64,000 bases of DNA from Verrucomicrobiaceae bacterium UBA7681 (GCA_002482965.1 DLGZ01000011.1:59874-123873), one strand, 5' to 3'; counted from the first letter of the stretch, positions 51,201 to 60,301 are shown. The notes: generated from the letters alone by a model not told the origin. Program-made: numbers and translations.

Positions 51201-54200
51201 GGGCACTGTGGTTGGTAGCGCCATCGATGCCTCAGGAACCGGATCAGTGAAGTTCACCAATGCGGGCAGCATGGGATTCAATAGCCAGTCGGGAGCACGA
51301 ACCCTGACGCTGACTGGCACCAACACTGGTGAAAACAGCATCGCGGCGGTCATTGGAGACAGTGGAGGCTTAACATCGATCACTAAAACTGGAGCAGGCA
51401 CCTGGCTCCTGACCGGGACCAACACTTACACGGGGGCCACCACGGTGAATGCGGGCACGCTGATGCTTGACTTCGGCGCCGCCGGGGCTCCTGCCTCGAA
51501 CATTCTCAGCAGTTCCTCGGCCATCTCTCTGGGCGGTGGCACGCTGAACATCCGTGGCGGCAGCGGTTCACCGATACAGACCCTGGCCAGCCTCACGCTG
51601 ACTGCCGGGGCCAATACGCTTTCGCTGACGCCCAACGGGGCCACCAGTCTGGTCGTGACGATCAATGGCAGCAGCCTTACCCGGGCAGCAGGAAGCACTC
51701 TCAATCTGGTGGCGTCAGGCACGGCCTCCTTTGCCGCCACCAGTGCGCTCAACAATGCCGCCGGTATTCTGGGCGGTCACGCAGTTTTCAACGGGGCCGA
51801 CTGGGCCACTCGTGATGTTTCTGGGAACTTGGTGGCATTTTCAGGCTACACCGCCCTGCCCACTACGGGTGGCGACACCAACACCAACTACCTGCTTACT
51901 TCAGGCACCACCTTGACGGGCGCGCTGACCATTAACAGTCTCAAAATCACTGGCACGGGAGTGACGCTGGATGGAAACACGCGGGCCATCACTTTCACGG
52001 GGGCGAATGGCGGCCTGCTTTATGCACCTGCGGCGTCGGGAGATTCCTATAGCATCATCGGCAGCGGGGTCGTGGGAGCTGGGACTACGAATGAGTTCAT
52101 TGTGCAGGTCAGCCAGGGAACTCTGAGCATTGCCAATCCGGTGGTCAGCAGCACGGCCACGGCTGGGAGTTTGACCAAGGCGGGAGACGGTACGTTGGTG
52201 CTCACTGGAGCCAGCCTGTTTACGGGGGCTACCAATGTGAATGGAGGTACGCTGGAAATCAGCGGGACGGGTACGCTGTCGTCCAGTACGGGGAATATCA
52301 CGGTGGGTGCCGGGGCAACGCTGCGGGTGAACAGCACCAACGCTGCGCAGGCGATTGCCGACAGCACGGATGTGTCCGTGGCGGGTACTTTCGAGGTGCG
52401 CTCGAATGAGACAATTGGCGGTCTGTCCGGGCTGGGCACGCTCCGTAATGGTGGCAGCACCAATGCGGTGCTCACAGCCGGAAATGGCAATGAGACCAGC
52501 AGCTTCACCGGCGTGATCGAAGACGGCAGCACGGGCACGCTTGGCATCACCAAGGCGGGAACTGGCGTCTTTACGCTCGATGGTTCGGGCTCCAACACTT
52601 ACACCGGCACCACCACCATCAAAGCTGGTACTTTGTCTTTGGCGAAGACAGGTGGTGCCATCGCCATCAACGGCAATATCACTGTGGGGGATGGGAGTGG
52701 ATCGACTGCGGACATTCTGCTGCTCAACGGTTCCGAGCAGATTCAAGACACCGCGGTGGTGACCATGACCGGCAACAGCACCACCGCCGGAACGGGCACC
52801 TTCAGGCTCAATGGCAACACCGAGACCATTGGCGGGCTTTCCAGCGCCGGAGGCACTCAGAATGGCGTGGTGGAAAACGCACTGGCTTCCAGCACAGGCA
52901 AGCTGGTCGTGAACACCACCACCGATCAAAGCTTCACGGGTGTGCTGCAAAATGGCACGGGCACCGCTTCCGTTTTGGTCTTCACCAAGGTGGGTGCAGC
53001 ACAGCAGACGCTGGCGGGGACTGCTGCCAACACCTTCACCGGGGGGACTTCGGTTCTAGAAGGGACGCTGCGGCTGAACAAGACTGCCGGAGTGAACGCG
53101 CTGACGGGCAGCCTGAGCATTGGCGATGGTACCGCATCTGCTGTGGTGCTGCTGGCAGCAGCCAATCAGATCGCCGACACCACCGTGGCTACTCTGGCAG
53201 GAACTGGCGTCACGGCGGGCGTGCTGCGGCTGGCTGGCAACAGTGAAACGGTGGCAGGCATCAGCAGCAATGCTCTGGTGGGCGGCGGTGTGGTGGAAAA
53301 TGAGTCCGGTGTGGCCGGCACATCAACGCTGACGGTGAACGTGGCTGACAGCACCACTCAGATATTCTCCGGGATTGTGCGTGATGGGGATGGCGTCGGC
53401 ACGGACGGCTCACTGGCCTTGGTCAAAAGCGGCACGGGAGTTCAGGTCGTGTCGGGTGACAACACATACAGCGGCGGGACCACGATCAATGCGGGTACGC
53501 TGGTGACTGGCGGCGTTGGCAGCGGGCAGGTCGTGAACAATGGCACACTGATCATCAACCGCACCAGTGAGGCAAACTTGGCGCAGGCGATGACGGGAAC
53601 AGGGTCTTTGATTCTCGGCAGCAGCGGCACGGTGGTGCTCTCTGGGAACAGCAACACATACAGCGGCGGCACGATTGTCGATCAGGGTACGTTGCGCGTC
53701 ATGAACAGCTCTGGTTCGGCCACAGGTGCGGGGACGCTCACCATCGCCAACGGAGCCACACTGGCGGGAACCGGCCTCGTGGGAGGTGCCACGAGCATCA
53801 ATGTCGGTGGCACGCTGGTGGTGGGTTACAACGGGAGCGCAGGGCAGACGATGACTCTGAACGGTGGCCTTTTTTCCGCCGGCACATTGCAGATGGATCT
53901 TTGGGGCAACGCGGGAGGTATCAATCCCAGCACCAATGCAGACATCCTAATAGCGGGCGGCGGTGCCTTCACTCTCACCGGTACCCTGCAGGTCACCAGC
54001 AATGGCATCAGCACTTATAACAGTGGTGACAGCTGGCAGCTCATCAACTGGGGCAGCGTGATCCTCTCCGACCGTACGGTGGCCTTCGACACATTCGTCC
54101 TGCCCACCCTGAGCGGTGGCCTTGTCTGGGACACTTCCCAGCTTGGGAATACTGGTTACATTGCCATCGTTCCTGAACCCAGCCGGATGCTTTTGTGTCT

Positions 54201-54258
54201 GGTGGGGCTTATCACTCTCAGCCTTAGAAGACGCAGGATGACAGGTGTGTGTTCGTGA
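48262..54258 (+). CDS. Autotransporter-associated beta-strand repeat (PATR) protein with PEP-CTERM signal
   Basis: 1,998 residues from ATG 48262 (an in-frame GTG at 48220 would give 2,012). The signal peptide ends at 'PSLVYAQN'. The protein starts with 'WSTGANWSTGAAP', the blade-like opening of such proteins, then runs as a long beta-helix of Gly/Thr/Asn/Ala-rich strands. At least nine PATR motifs of the form 'LTGTNTYTGATTVNAGTL' are spread along it. It ends in 'VPEPSRMLLCLVGLITLSL' followed by 'RRRRM', a PEP-CTERM signal. There is no autotransporter barrel, so exosortase-dependent surface anchoring is more likely than type V secretion. Related giants are frequent in Verrucomicrobia. The function is presumably adhesion or a surface layer. 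Confidence 0.9.
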   Translation: MPPKYPNALRSDSARCACTCAFFLLFSVFLCPSLVYAQNWIGGGADNNWSTGANWSTGAAPAAGSSPNFTGTTRLTPFNDLTAGTSFAVFNFSSTAGAFVVSGNAVLLGGDATDGSVNKQTINLVIRLASGTSRNFNIVNAAGELEISQGIEFVSGVANLVKVGRGALTLTGANTYNGLTSVLDGTFTVSAASGSLALGTGITVTNGATFRLSNTAAANSSTRLADTQAVSLNGGNMQFLNTGGAANYSETIGVLTLAGGVNTLTSSQADSGQTSAITLSALSRTNGVLNFSGVGLGDDTRNRIVFTSLPNNDGIIGGYATVGNEFAKYDTTVGSVRSMQAGDYVTTDQDTWTSTSNVKLTANPTRLSANRQMNSLNLAPGSAFMMDLGGRTLRVESGGFLFSGSQTAAVQYGTLTVGEGTNAAGNLVIHQNSSGMLTIAARITNNGTGVVSVTKAGTGGLTFMEDNTYTGATYIYAGSLRTGVSGALSATSPLILGDSSGTAAALDATGTSQAIGGLQVLANTTAVNAITVTAGETLTINGDVSIGGNVAASVTNTTLNGGGALVINDPGGTFQLGMATGNISYNTAVLDLTGLSSLSVNMGTSASVFRVGDNNSTGNGSSSVLKLAVNSTITSNRISVGGESGGGTETISFGAGATVLNTNTLDLGPIGAGARAIGVLSFATASGTLKIRAADGVGAAVMDVGHSLLSSTSGTLAGTFDSRGHNADLKLSTLNVATRGAGSGFTTATFDFDGGMLEAATVNLAQKINTNTSAGAMTGIMTLAGGTLNLGAVNLATNSTATGAATASLTFSGNNTTTIGSIAMASAAQTTGTATAVLNLNGGSITLNGAITRVGGLGTTTATVVLNGATLDMNSNAIGSASSAVIFTAQSGILKNVASINGATGGLTKTGTGILELQGSNGYGGATVISAGTLKIATLTNGGAASTLGSSSNAAANLVLNGGALQYTGATTTTDRLFSVGTVVGSAIDASGTGSVKFTNAGSMGFNSQSGARTLTLTGTNTGENSIAAVIGDSGGLTSITKTGAGTWLLTGTNTYTGATTVNAGTLMLDFGAAGAPASNILSSSSAISLGGGTLNIRGGSGSPIQTLASLTLTAGANTLSLTPNGATSLVVTINGSSLTRAAGSTLNLVASGTASFAATSALNNAAGILGGHAVFNGADWATRDVSGNLVAFSGYTALPTTGGDTNTNYLLTSGTTLTGALTINSLKITGTGVTLDGNTRAITFTGANGGLLYAPAASGDSYSIIGSGVVGAGTTNEFIVQVSQGTLSIANPVVSSTATAGSLTKAGDGTLVLTGASLFTGATNVNGGTLEISGTGTLSSSTGNITVGAGATLRVNSTNAAQAIADSTDVSVAGTFEVRSNETIGGLSGLGTLRNGGSTNAVLTAGNGNETSSFTGVIEDGSTGTLGITKAGTGVFTLDGSGSNTYTGTTTIKAGTLSLAKTGGAIAINGNITVGDGSGSTADILLLNGSEQIQDTAVVTMTGNSTTAGTGTFRLNGNTETIGGLSSAGGTQNGVVENALASSTGKLVVNTTTDQSFTGVLQNGTGTASVLVFTKVGAAQQTLAGTAANTFTGGTSVLEGTLRLNKTAGVNALTGSLSIGDGTASAVVLLAAANQIADTTVATLAGTGVTAGVLRLAGNSETVAGISSNALVGGGVVENESGVAGTSTLTVNVADSTTQIFSGIVRDGDGVGTDGSLALVKSGTGVQVVSGDNTYSGGTTINAGTLVTGGVGSGQVVNNGTLIINRTSEANLAQAMTGTGSLILGSSGTVVLSGNSNTYSGGTIVDQGTLRVMNSSGSATGAGTLTIANGATLAGTGLVGGATSINVGGTLVVGYNGSAGQTMTLNGGLFSAGTLQMDLWGNAGGINPSTNADILIAGGGAFTLTGTLQVTSNGISTYNSGDSWQLINWGSVILSDRTVAFDTFVLPTLSGGLVWDTSQLGNTGYIAIVPEPSRMLLCLVGLITLSLRRRRMTGVCS
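48766..53705 (+). repeat. Nine PATR repeat motifs within the giant gene
   Basis: Copies of the motif '(L/V).G.N.Y.G.T.(V/I).(A/G)GTL' start near 48766, 49661, 51010, 51412, 52202, 52577, 53012, 53452 and 53640. Spacing varies from about 190 to 1,350 bases, so this is a dispersed protein repeat and not a tandem DNA repeat. Confidence 0.8.
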
Positions 54259-56565
54259 TCAAAGCGGCAGCGGGTGGTCTTCGCCGATGACCTTCACTTC
54301 CATCTCCAGGGTGACGCCGCGTTCCTGCTGGGCGGTTTCTTTGATCTGGGCCACGAGGTCGAGGACTTGGCGGGCGGTGGCGCCGCCTTGGTTGACGATG
54401 AAGTTGGCGTGGACGTCGCTGACGAGGGCTTTACCGACGGTGCGGCCTTTGAGAGCGAGATCGTCGATCAGTTTGCCTGCGCCGCAGACTTCGGGGTTTT
54501 TGAAAGTGCAGCCGGCGCTGGCACCGACGGGCTGGGAGGTGCGGCGTTTTTGATGAGAGGCGGCGAGCTTCGTGTCGATCTCGGCCTGCGGGGCAGGGGA
54601 GCCTTTGAACACGGCGGAAACGACGTAGCGCTCTTCAAACTCGGGCGCACTGCGGTAGTGGTGGGCGATTTCAGCCAGCGGTTTTTCTTTGATGCTGCCA
54701 TCCGTGTCGATGAAGCGCACGCTGACGATTTGATCGAAGGTTTCGGAGCCCATCGCGCCGGCGTTCATGCGGATGGCGCCGCCGAGATTGCCGGGGATGC
54801 CTTCCATCCATTCAAAGCCGCCGAGGCCGGCATTGCGTGCTGCGCTGGCGATTTTTTTGAGGCGTGCTCCGGCTCCGGCGGTGATCAGATCGCCGTTCAC
54901 GGTCACGTTTTCGAAGTCGCCTTTCGTGTGAATCACTGCGCCGCGAATGCCGCCGTCTTTGACGAGGAGGTTGGAGCCGCGACCGATCACGCGGATGGGA
55001 ATCGAGGTGGAGCGCAGGTAGCGTACGACTTCGGCGAAGGAGGCTTCATTGCGGGGTTCGATCCAGTACTGCGCGGGGCCGCCGATGAGCCAGGTGGTGT
55101 GGCGGGACATGGGCTCATAGAGCTTTGCCACACCGCCGCCGTTGGCATCAAGGATGGCGCAGATTTTTTCGAGCACGGGCAGGTCGCGGGCGATGCAGCG
55201 GCCGACTTCGTGGACGTTGCCCGCGCCGAGGGTGATGAGCAGGTCGCCGGGGCGCAGCGCATTGCCCACCTTGTCGCGTGCAATGGGCATCGTGGGAGTA
55301 CTGCCGGTCTTGGTGTGGGCGTTTTGCAGCTTCACCTCTTCGAGAATGGTCTCGCCACTGACACCGGGGAGCGGCTTTTCGCTGGCGGGGTAAACGTCGG
55401 TCACGAACAGCTCGTCCACGGCGTCAAAGCTGGCACCGAACTCCTTTTTCAAGAGCTGCGTGCGGCTGAAGCGATGCGGCTGGAAGAGGCAGACGATGCG
55501 TTTTGCGTTCAAGCCTTTCGCCGTGGCCAGTGTGGCGGCGATTTCGCTCGGATGATGACCGTAGTCGTCCACGACGGTGAAGCGCTCGCCGCTGTGGCGG
55601 ATTTCAAACCGGCGCTTTGCACCGCGGAAGGTACGTAGCGCGTGCTGGATGGCCTCAAAGGTGACGCCACAACGAGTGGCGAGTGCGATGGCCGCGAGTG
55701 CGTTGCTGACGTTGTGCTTGCCTGGAATGCCGAGTGTAGCTTTGCCGAGAAGCTGGTCTTTTTGATACACCTCGAATTCGGAATGATCCGGCTTCATCGA
55801 GAGGATGTTGGCCGAGAAATCGTGATCGCGGCTCCAGCCGTAGCTGACGCCTTGTGGACCGGCGCAGACTTCACTGGCGACGGGATCTTCAGCGCAGTAC
55901 ACCCAGTGAGTGCGTGTCTGGCTGAGGACCTGACGGAACACGGTCTTGATGGCCTCGATGCCGTCATAGAAGTCCAGATGCTCGGGTTCGATGTTCAGCA
56001 CGATGGCGTGCTCAGGGTGGAAATTGACCAGCGTGCCATCGCTTTCATCTCCTTCGGCCACAAACAGCTCGCCTTCGGTGTCCCAGTGCGCGTTGGAGCC
56101 CAGAATGGGAATCTCCGCGCCGACGTAGTGGCTCGGTTTCATCCCACCTTGACGCAGTACGTGGGCGGTGAGTGCGGAGGTGGTGGTCTTGCCATGGGTC
56201 CCGCAGACGACGACGCCCTTCTTGTTTGCCATTACGGCGGCCAGTGCTTCTGCACGGCGGACGAGCGGAATGCCCTGCTTGAAGGCCGCTTCATAGGCGA
56301 CGTTGCCCGGCTTGATGGCGCTGGAGTAGATGACCATGTCGCAGTCCTCGACCTCTTTCTCCGTGTGGCCGTGGAAGAACTGCAAACCGAGCTTTTGCAG
56401 GCGGTCTGTCTCCAAGGTCGTCGCCTTGTCTGAACCGCTCACTTTGTGCCCGAGTCCCAGCAGCAGCAACGCCAGCCCGCTCATGCCGGAGCCTGCGACC
56501 CCGATGAGGTCGATGCGCATGGGGTGACGGCTTTCTTTGAGGAGACTGAGGACGGCGTGGGACAT
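54259..56565 (-). CDS. murC-murB: Fused MurC-MurB: UDP-N-acetylmuramate-L-alanine ligase / UDP-MurNAc dehydrogenase
   Basis: 768 residues from ATG 56565 (other in-frame ATGs at 56610 and 56520). MurC part (about 1-445): 'IDLIGVAGSGMSGLALLLLG', P-loop 'GVVVCGTHGKTTTSALTAHV', 'VAEGDESDGTLVNFHPEHAI', 'VVDDYGHHPSEI'. MurB part (about 455-768): 'PIRVIGRGSNLLVKDGGI', 'EGIPGNLGGAIRMNAGA', active Ser in 'GASAGCTFKNPEVCGAGKLI', and final 'VTLEMEVKVIGE'. MurB makes UDP-MurNAc and MurC adds the first L-Ala, so the fusion joins two successive steps of peptidoglycan synthesis. The usual dcw neighbours are absent. Confidence 0.95.
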   Translation of the reverse strand: MSHAVLSLLKESRHPMRIDLIGVAGSGMSGLALLLLGLGHKVSGSDKATTLETDRLQKLGLQFFHGHTEKEVEDCDMVIYSSAIKPGNVAYEAAFKQGIPLVRRAEALAAVMANKKGVVVCGTHGKTTTSALTAHVLRQGGMKPSHYVGAEIPILGSNAHWDTEGELFVAEGDESDGTLVNFHPEHAIVLNIEPEHLDFYDGIEAIKTVFRQVLSQTRTHWVYCAEDPVASEVCAGPQGVSYGWSRDHDFSANILSMKPDHSEFEVYQKDQLLGKATLGIPGKHNVSNALAAIALATRCGVTFEAIQHALRTFRGAKRRFEIRHSGERFTVVDDYGHHPSEIAATLATAKGLNAKRIVCLFQPHRFSRTQLLKKEFGASFDAVDELFVTDVYPASEKPLPGVSGETILEEVKLQNAHTKTGSTPTMPIARDKVGNALRPGDLLITLGAGNVHEVGRCIARDLPVLEKICAILDANGGGVAKLYEPMSRHTTWLIGGPAQYWIEPRNEASFAEVVRYLRSTSIPIRVIGRGSNLLVKDGGIRGAVIHTKGDFENVTVNGDLITAGAGARLKKIASAARNAGLGGFEWMEGIPGNLGGAIRMNAGAMGSETFDQIVSVRFIDTDGSIKEKPLAEIAHHYRSAPEFEERYVVSAVFKGSPAPQAEIDTKLAASHQKRRTSQPVGASAGCTFKNPEVCGAGKLIDDLALKGRTVGKALVSDVHANFIVNQGGATARQVLDLVAQIKETAQQERGVTLEMEVKVIGEDHPLPL

Positions 56566-56714
56566 GATGGGATGAGTTTGGAAGCTAGGCTGTGATTGGC
56601 ACGGGGGCAAGAAGGGGACTTCTTAGGGAGCCTGAAATCTTGGCGACTTTTTGTCATCGCTTCCGCAGACGGGGTCTGCTCTCATGGTGGCGGGATTGAA
56701 ATTCATTCCCAATC

Positions 56715-57449
56715 ATGAAACCAGACATTCAAATTATTCCGAAACTTTGGACCGCCATACCGGAGGCCATCCGCAACCGGGTGGGGCGCGAGGCAGGGAC
56801 GCAGCGCGCGATCTTTGAGGAGGGGCACCTGCTCATCATTCTCCATCAGCTTCCCGGACCTGATGATCTGGAAAGACGGCCCGCGTTGTTTTGGCGAATG
56901 CCGGATGGGGCGTGGAAATCCAGCCCTGAAAATGGCGGCAGTCTCGCGCTGCAAAATCATCAGACGGCCTACGCGGCGCGGCTGGATGAACTGGACAAGG
57001 CGGAGCATGCGGCACAAACCGCCATCGAGTATCACAAGGTGCTTGAAGCCATCGCTCCCGTGCTGCGCAGCTCGCGCGGCATGCATCGCGCGATGCAACA
57101 GGCCCGTGAGTTCGTCAAAGCGGACCGCGATGTGATCAATCTGCGAGATCAGGCCGCGAGTGTCGAGCGCACCGCCGAACTGCTGCTGCAGGACGCGCAA
57201 TTCGGCCTGAACTTCACCGTGGCGAAACAGGCGGAGGCGCAGGCGCAAAGTGCGCAACGCATGGCGAACACCTCGCACCGATTGAATGTGATGGCAGCGC
57301 TGTTTCTACCGCTGACGGCACTGACGGGCCTGTTCAGCATGTATGTGCGGGCCGATGTGGCTGACACGCCGACGAACTTCTGGCTCATCGGTGCGGTGGG
57401 GGTGATCATCGGCCTGGTGATGAGTGCGTTTGTGGTGGCCAGGCGCTAA
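56715..57449 (+). CDS. CorA-like membrane protein without the GMN signature
   Basis: 244 residues. A long helical cytoplasmic region ('LDELDKAEHAAQTAIEYHKV', 'FVKADRDVINLRDQAASVER') precedes two C-terminal transmembrane helices. The first ends 'LPLTALTGLFSMYVRADV', and the second is followed by 'ARR'. This is the CorA architecture, but the GMN of the selectivity filter is replaced by 'GLFSMY' (205-210), and the N-terminal domain is shorter than in MgtE or CorA of about 315 residues. Zinc or other ion transport, or a regulatory non-transporting role, are both possible. It stands alone between murC-murB and the pectate lyase-like gene. Confidence 0.8.
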   Translation: MKPDIQIIPKLWTAIPEAIRNRVGREAGTQRAIFEEGHLLIILHQLPGPDDLERRPALFWRMPDGAWKSSPENGGSLALQNHQTAYAARLDELDKAEHAAQTAIEYHKVLEAIAPVLRSSRGMHRAMQQAREFVKADRDVINLRDQAASVERTAELLLQDAQFGLNFTVAKQAEAQAQSAQRMANTSHRLNVMAALFLPLTALTGLFSMYVRADVADTPTNFWLIGAVGVIIGLVMSAFVVARR

Positions 57450-57463
57450 GGTCTGGCAACCGG

Positions 57464-58876
57464 CTACTCGCCGCTCTTCTTCCGTGCCTCCACATAATTC
57501 GTCATGGCATTCATGCCTTTGACGAATTCACCGGCATCGATCTCATCGCCTTTGATCCAGCGGCCTTCGCTGTCGAGGGATTCGGCGGCTTTTTTAGCCT
57601 TCGAGGCAGACGCTTTGGCGCGGCTGGCCCAGTCCTTGGGCGTCTGCGGTCCGGCGAGGTTGATCTGCAGTTCTTCGCGGCCCTTGGCGAGCTGTCTTTT
57701 GAAGACGTCGAGTTTGCTCTGCTGGCTGATCTTGAAGGAGTAATGCGTGGGCATGTTGCTGTCGTCATAGGTCAGCACGTAGGTGTCCTTGACGAAGAAC
57801 AGGGGCTTGTTGGTCTGCAGTTCGTAGAAGCGTGCGTGGGTGCCGTCGGGTAGCTTGGATCGCTCAAACCATGCGAGGGCGGGCTGGATGGGCTTGAGGT
57901 ATTTGTCATCGCCCGTGAGCACCCAGAGCTGATGCAGCACTTCCATGGCACCTAGGCTTTCGTTGCCGGTGACGGATGGCGGCTCGAATTTGCGCGCCCA
58001 GACCGGATGCATGTCGCGGTCATACTGCTGCGCCCAAACGGGCTGCGGCTCGGGCATCTGTGCCAGGAGAAAGAACTCGCCGAGTTTCTTCAGCGCGGTG
58101 AGGTAGCGGTCGTCTTTTTCGAGTTCGTAGGCACGGAAGAGCACCTTGGCGATCTGCTGCAAGTTGTCGTCATTGAGGGTATAGAAGCCGGTGTACTTCA
58201 CGGCAGGGAAAGTGCGGCTCCACGTTTCGGGATAGCTGGCTTTGAGCACGGGTGCGGTCGGGTCCGCCGGGCCGGTGAATTGCTGCGGCCAGGCTCCGAT
58301 GGGGGCTTGGGCGGCGAGCAGGGCGTCGAAGGCAAACTTCGTGCAGCGCTTCAATTCGGCATCGTCCTTGCAGGCTGGTTCGTGCGTCATTTCCAGCAGG
58401 AAGAGTAGCGCGGACTCGGTCTTGTTGTCGTCGAGGGTGGAGGAATTGCGGCGCTTGCCGGGTTCCTTGTCCCCGGCGTCGAGATCGCTGCGCAGATGGT
58501 ACTGTTTCACCTCGGCAGAATCGAAGGCGCTGTCCCAGCCGCCGGTGGCGAGCTGGCATTTGAGCAGCGCCTTGGCGGCGTCTTTCGCGGCGCTGAGGAA
58601 AATCTCGTCACCCGTGGCCTGGTAGGCCTTCAGCATGACCAGCCCCATCGTCGTGGTGCCATGGGGTTGGATGGAAATGACCGTGGCTGATTTGCCATGT
58701 TCGACTTCGCCGATCTTGCCTTCCTTGTCCCAGGTGCTGGCATAACCCCCTTCGCGGGCGAGGTGCGTATGGGCATAGGTGACGGCCTTCTTCATGGCCG
58801 CCGTGATGACGGCGGGGTCAGGCAGTTCGGCGAAAACGAACGAAGAAGAGAGAAGGAGAGCGATGAGAGGGCGCAT
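57464..58876 (-). CDS. Secreted pectate lyase-like protein (PL10-type)
   Basis: 470 residues with a signal peptide ('RPLIALLLSSSFVFAE'). The (alpha/alpha) barrel-type pattern has repeated helical segments with 'TTTMGLVMLKAYQATGDEIF', 'QLATGGWDSAF' and 'IGAWPQQFTGPADPT'. 'YTGFYTLNDDNLQQIAKVLF' and 'PDGTHARFYELQTNKPLFF' match the conserved region of family 10 polysaccharide lyases (Pec_lyase). A charged tail ('RAKASASKAKKAAESLDSEG') follows. It probably degrades pectic or related plant polysaccharide outside the cell. Because the family was judged by pattern only, a glycoside-hydrolase-like barrel is the main alternative. It is convergent with the CorA-like gene with 14 bases between stops. Confidence 0.75.
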   Translation of the reverse strand: MRPLIALLLSSSFVFAELPDPAVITAAMKKAVTYAHTHLAREGGYASTWDKEGKIGEVEHGKSATVISIQPHGTTTMGLVMLKAYQATGDEIFLSAAKDAAKALLKCQLATGGWDSAFDSAEVKQYHLRSDLDAGDKEPGKRRNSSTLDDNKTESALLFLLEMTHEPACKDDAELKRCTKFAFDALLAAQAPIGAWPQQFTGPADPTAPVLKASYPETWSRTFPAVKYTGFYTLNDDNLQQIAKVLFRAYELEKDDRYLTALKKLGEFFLLAQMPEPQPVWAQQYDRDMHPVWARKFEPPSVTGNESLGAMEVLHQLWVLTGDDKYLKPIQPALAWFERSKLPDGTHARFYELQTNKPLFFVKDTYVLTYDDSNMPTHYSFKISQQSKLDVFKRQLAKGREELQINLAGPQTPKDWASRAKASASKAKKAAESLDSEGRWIKGDEIDAGEFVKGMNAMTNYVEARKKSGE

Positions 58877-58900
58877 GGTTGAGACGCCAAAACGTCGAGG

Positions 58901-60301
58901 TCAGGTCCACTCCTTCAATCTTTCCGGGAAGGGGCAGTCGGCGCAGGCGGAGTCATCTTCGAGGCAGAAGTCTTCATAGATCTGCAGGAGGCCCTGCTGC
59001 TGGTGCAGTTTCTTGGTGAAGTCATCGCCGCGTGGGTCCTCGCCAAAGAGTCGCAGCACGGCGCGGCGGACTTTTTGATTGTCGAGCAGGGCCGGGAGTT
59101 CGAGATACTCGGCCCACAGGCGCGTGCGCTCCGGCACCAGGAGTGGGTAGGCGACGTTTGCCAGCATCTCTTGCACACGTGTTTCCCCAATCAAGGCGAC
59201 CGGTTTCTTCGCCACCTCTGAGAGCAGGGTGTAGTGGGTGGCCCAGAAATCATGTGTGAGGGCGAGCAGGGACTCGCGCCATGCGGCCTGGCTCCAGCGT
59301 GTGGCATCGGCCAGTGGAGTGACGATGGAGGACCATGAACGCAGCAGCGCGGCGAGCGCGCCGAGACGACGCTGCGGGTGATTGCCGGGGCGGATGGCGT
59401 TGAGCTTCCAGCGCAAAAGCTGGCGCTCATTCAGCCAGCGTTCCATGCCGCCGCGCAGCTTCCACCATTCGCTCCAGAGTTCGCGCAGGTAGGAGCGCGT
59501 GGCGGGTTCGGTGTCGTCGCTGCGCACGCTTTCGAGAAAGCCGGAGACGCCGAAGAGCCAGGCCTCGCGCTTCGCGGGATCAAGCTGGGTGATTTTTTTC
59601 AACGGCAGCCGTTGGGAGAGAATGGCGAAGGGCTGCTGATTTTTGCGATAGCCTAGAGTCTGCGCGAGAGCTTGATAGATCGCCTGCTCGCGGCCCTGCG
59701 CGGCCACGCTGCGGTGCAGACGTTTTGACTTGAGTTCAAGACGATGCTGCGCGGCGGATTCAATGATGGACTGCACCCGCGCGGCCTCCATTTCACGCAG
59801 GGGTAAGGCGCAGCGGCCCAGCCGTGCCTGGGCGAGGTGGAGCTTGGGTTTGATGCCCTCCGGCAGCATGCCGGCGTGCAGCAGCACCTGCGGCACTTCG
59901 CGGTGCTCGCTGGTGCGTGTGTAGAAACGCTCCTCCGGCGCATGCAGAAAGAGGTGCAGGACGACGTGGTTGAAGTTTTCGTTCGCGCCATGCGTGTGCC
60001 GTTCCCAGTCGCGCGCATCGGGATCCAGCTCAATGTCACCCCGCAGGGTCTGCCCGTCGATCACGATGGCGCAGCCGTTGAAGTCCGGGCCCGCGCCGGA
60101 ATTCCACACGCCGAAATCTGCAATGCGTACGGCCTTGCCATCCGTGGTGGTGAACTCACTGCCAAAGGCACCGGAGAACCACAGGCTCTGCAATTCCATC
60201 TCTGTCATGGGTTCGGTGAAACCGGGCAGGGCCTCGGCCACGCCGGAAAACACGGCGTCGCGAAAACGGGCGTAGCGGTCGGCGAGCGGGAGCGGCGTCA
60301 T
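58901..60301 (-). CDS. DUF2851 family protein of unknown function
   Basis: 466 residues from ATG 60301 (a GTG at 60319 is an alternative). The N-terminal part has 'MELQSLWFSGAFGSEFTT', 'FGVWNSGAGPDFNGCAIVID', 'DIELDPDARDWERHTH' and 'VVLHLFLHAPEERFYTRTSE', the DUF2851 signature with Asp/Glu/His residues arranged like a nuclease-type site. The C-terminal half is helical, closing 'CADCPFPERLKEW' with a CxxC pair. No signal peptide. The family is conserved in Bacteroidetes and Verrucomicrobia with no assigned function; a nuclease-like fold has been suggested only by pattern. It is 24 bases from the lyase gene start. Confidence 0.88.
   Translation of the reverse strand: MTPLPLADRYARFRDAVFSGVAEALPGFTEPMTEMELQSLWFSGAFGSEFTTTDGKAVRIADFGVWNSGAGPDFNGCAIVIDGQTLRGDIELDPDARDWERHTHGANENFNHVVLHLFLHAPEERFYTRTSEHREVPQVLLHAGMLPEGIKPKLHLAQARLGRCALPLREMEAARVQSIIESAAQHRLELKSKRLHRSVAAQGREQAIYQALAQTLGYRKNQQPFAILSQRLPLKKITQLDPAKREAWLFGVSGFLESVRSDDTEPATRSYLRELWSEWWKLRGGMERWLNERQLLRWKLNAIRPGNHPQRRLGALAALLRSWSSIVTPLADATRWSQAAWRESLLALTHDFWATHYTLLSEVAKKPVALIGETRVQEMLANVAYPLLVPERTRLWAEYLELPALLDNQKVRRAVLRLFGEDPRGDDFTKKLHQQQGLLQIYEDFCLEDDSACADCPFPERLKEWT

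Noticed and set aside
48766..53705. PATR motifs as a tandem DNA repeat array
   Set aside because: Motif spacing is irregular and nucleotide identity low; the repetition is at protein level.
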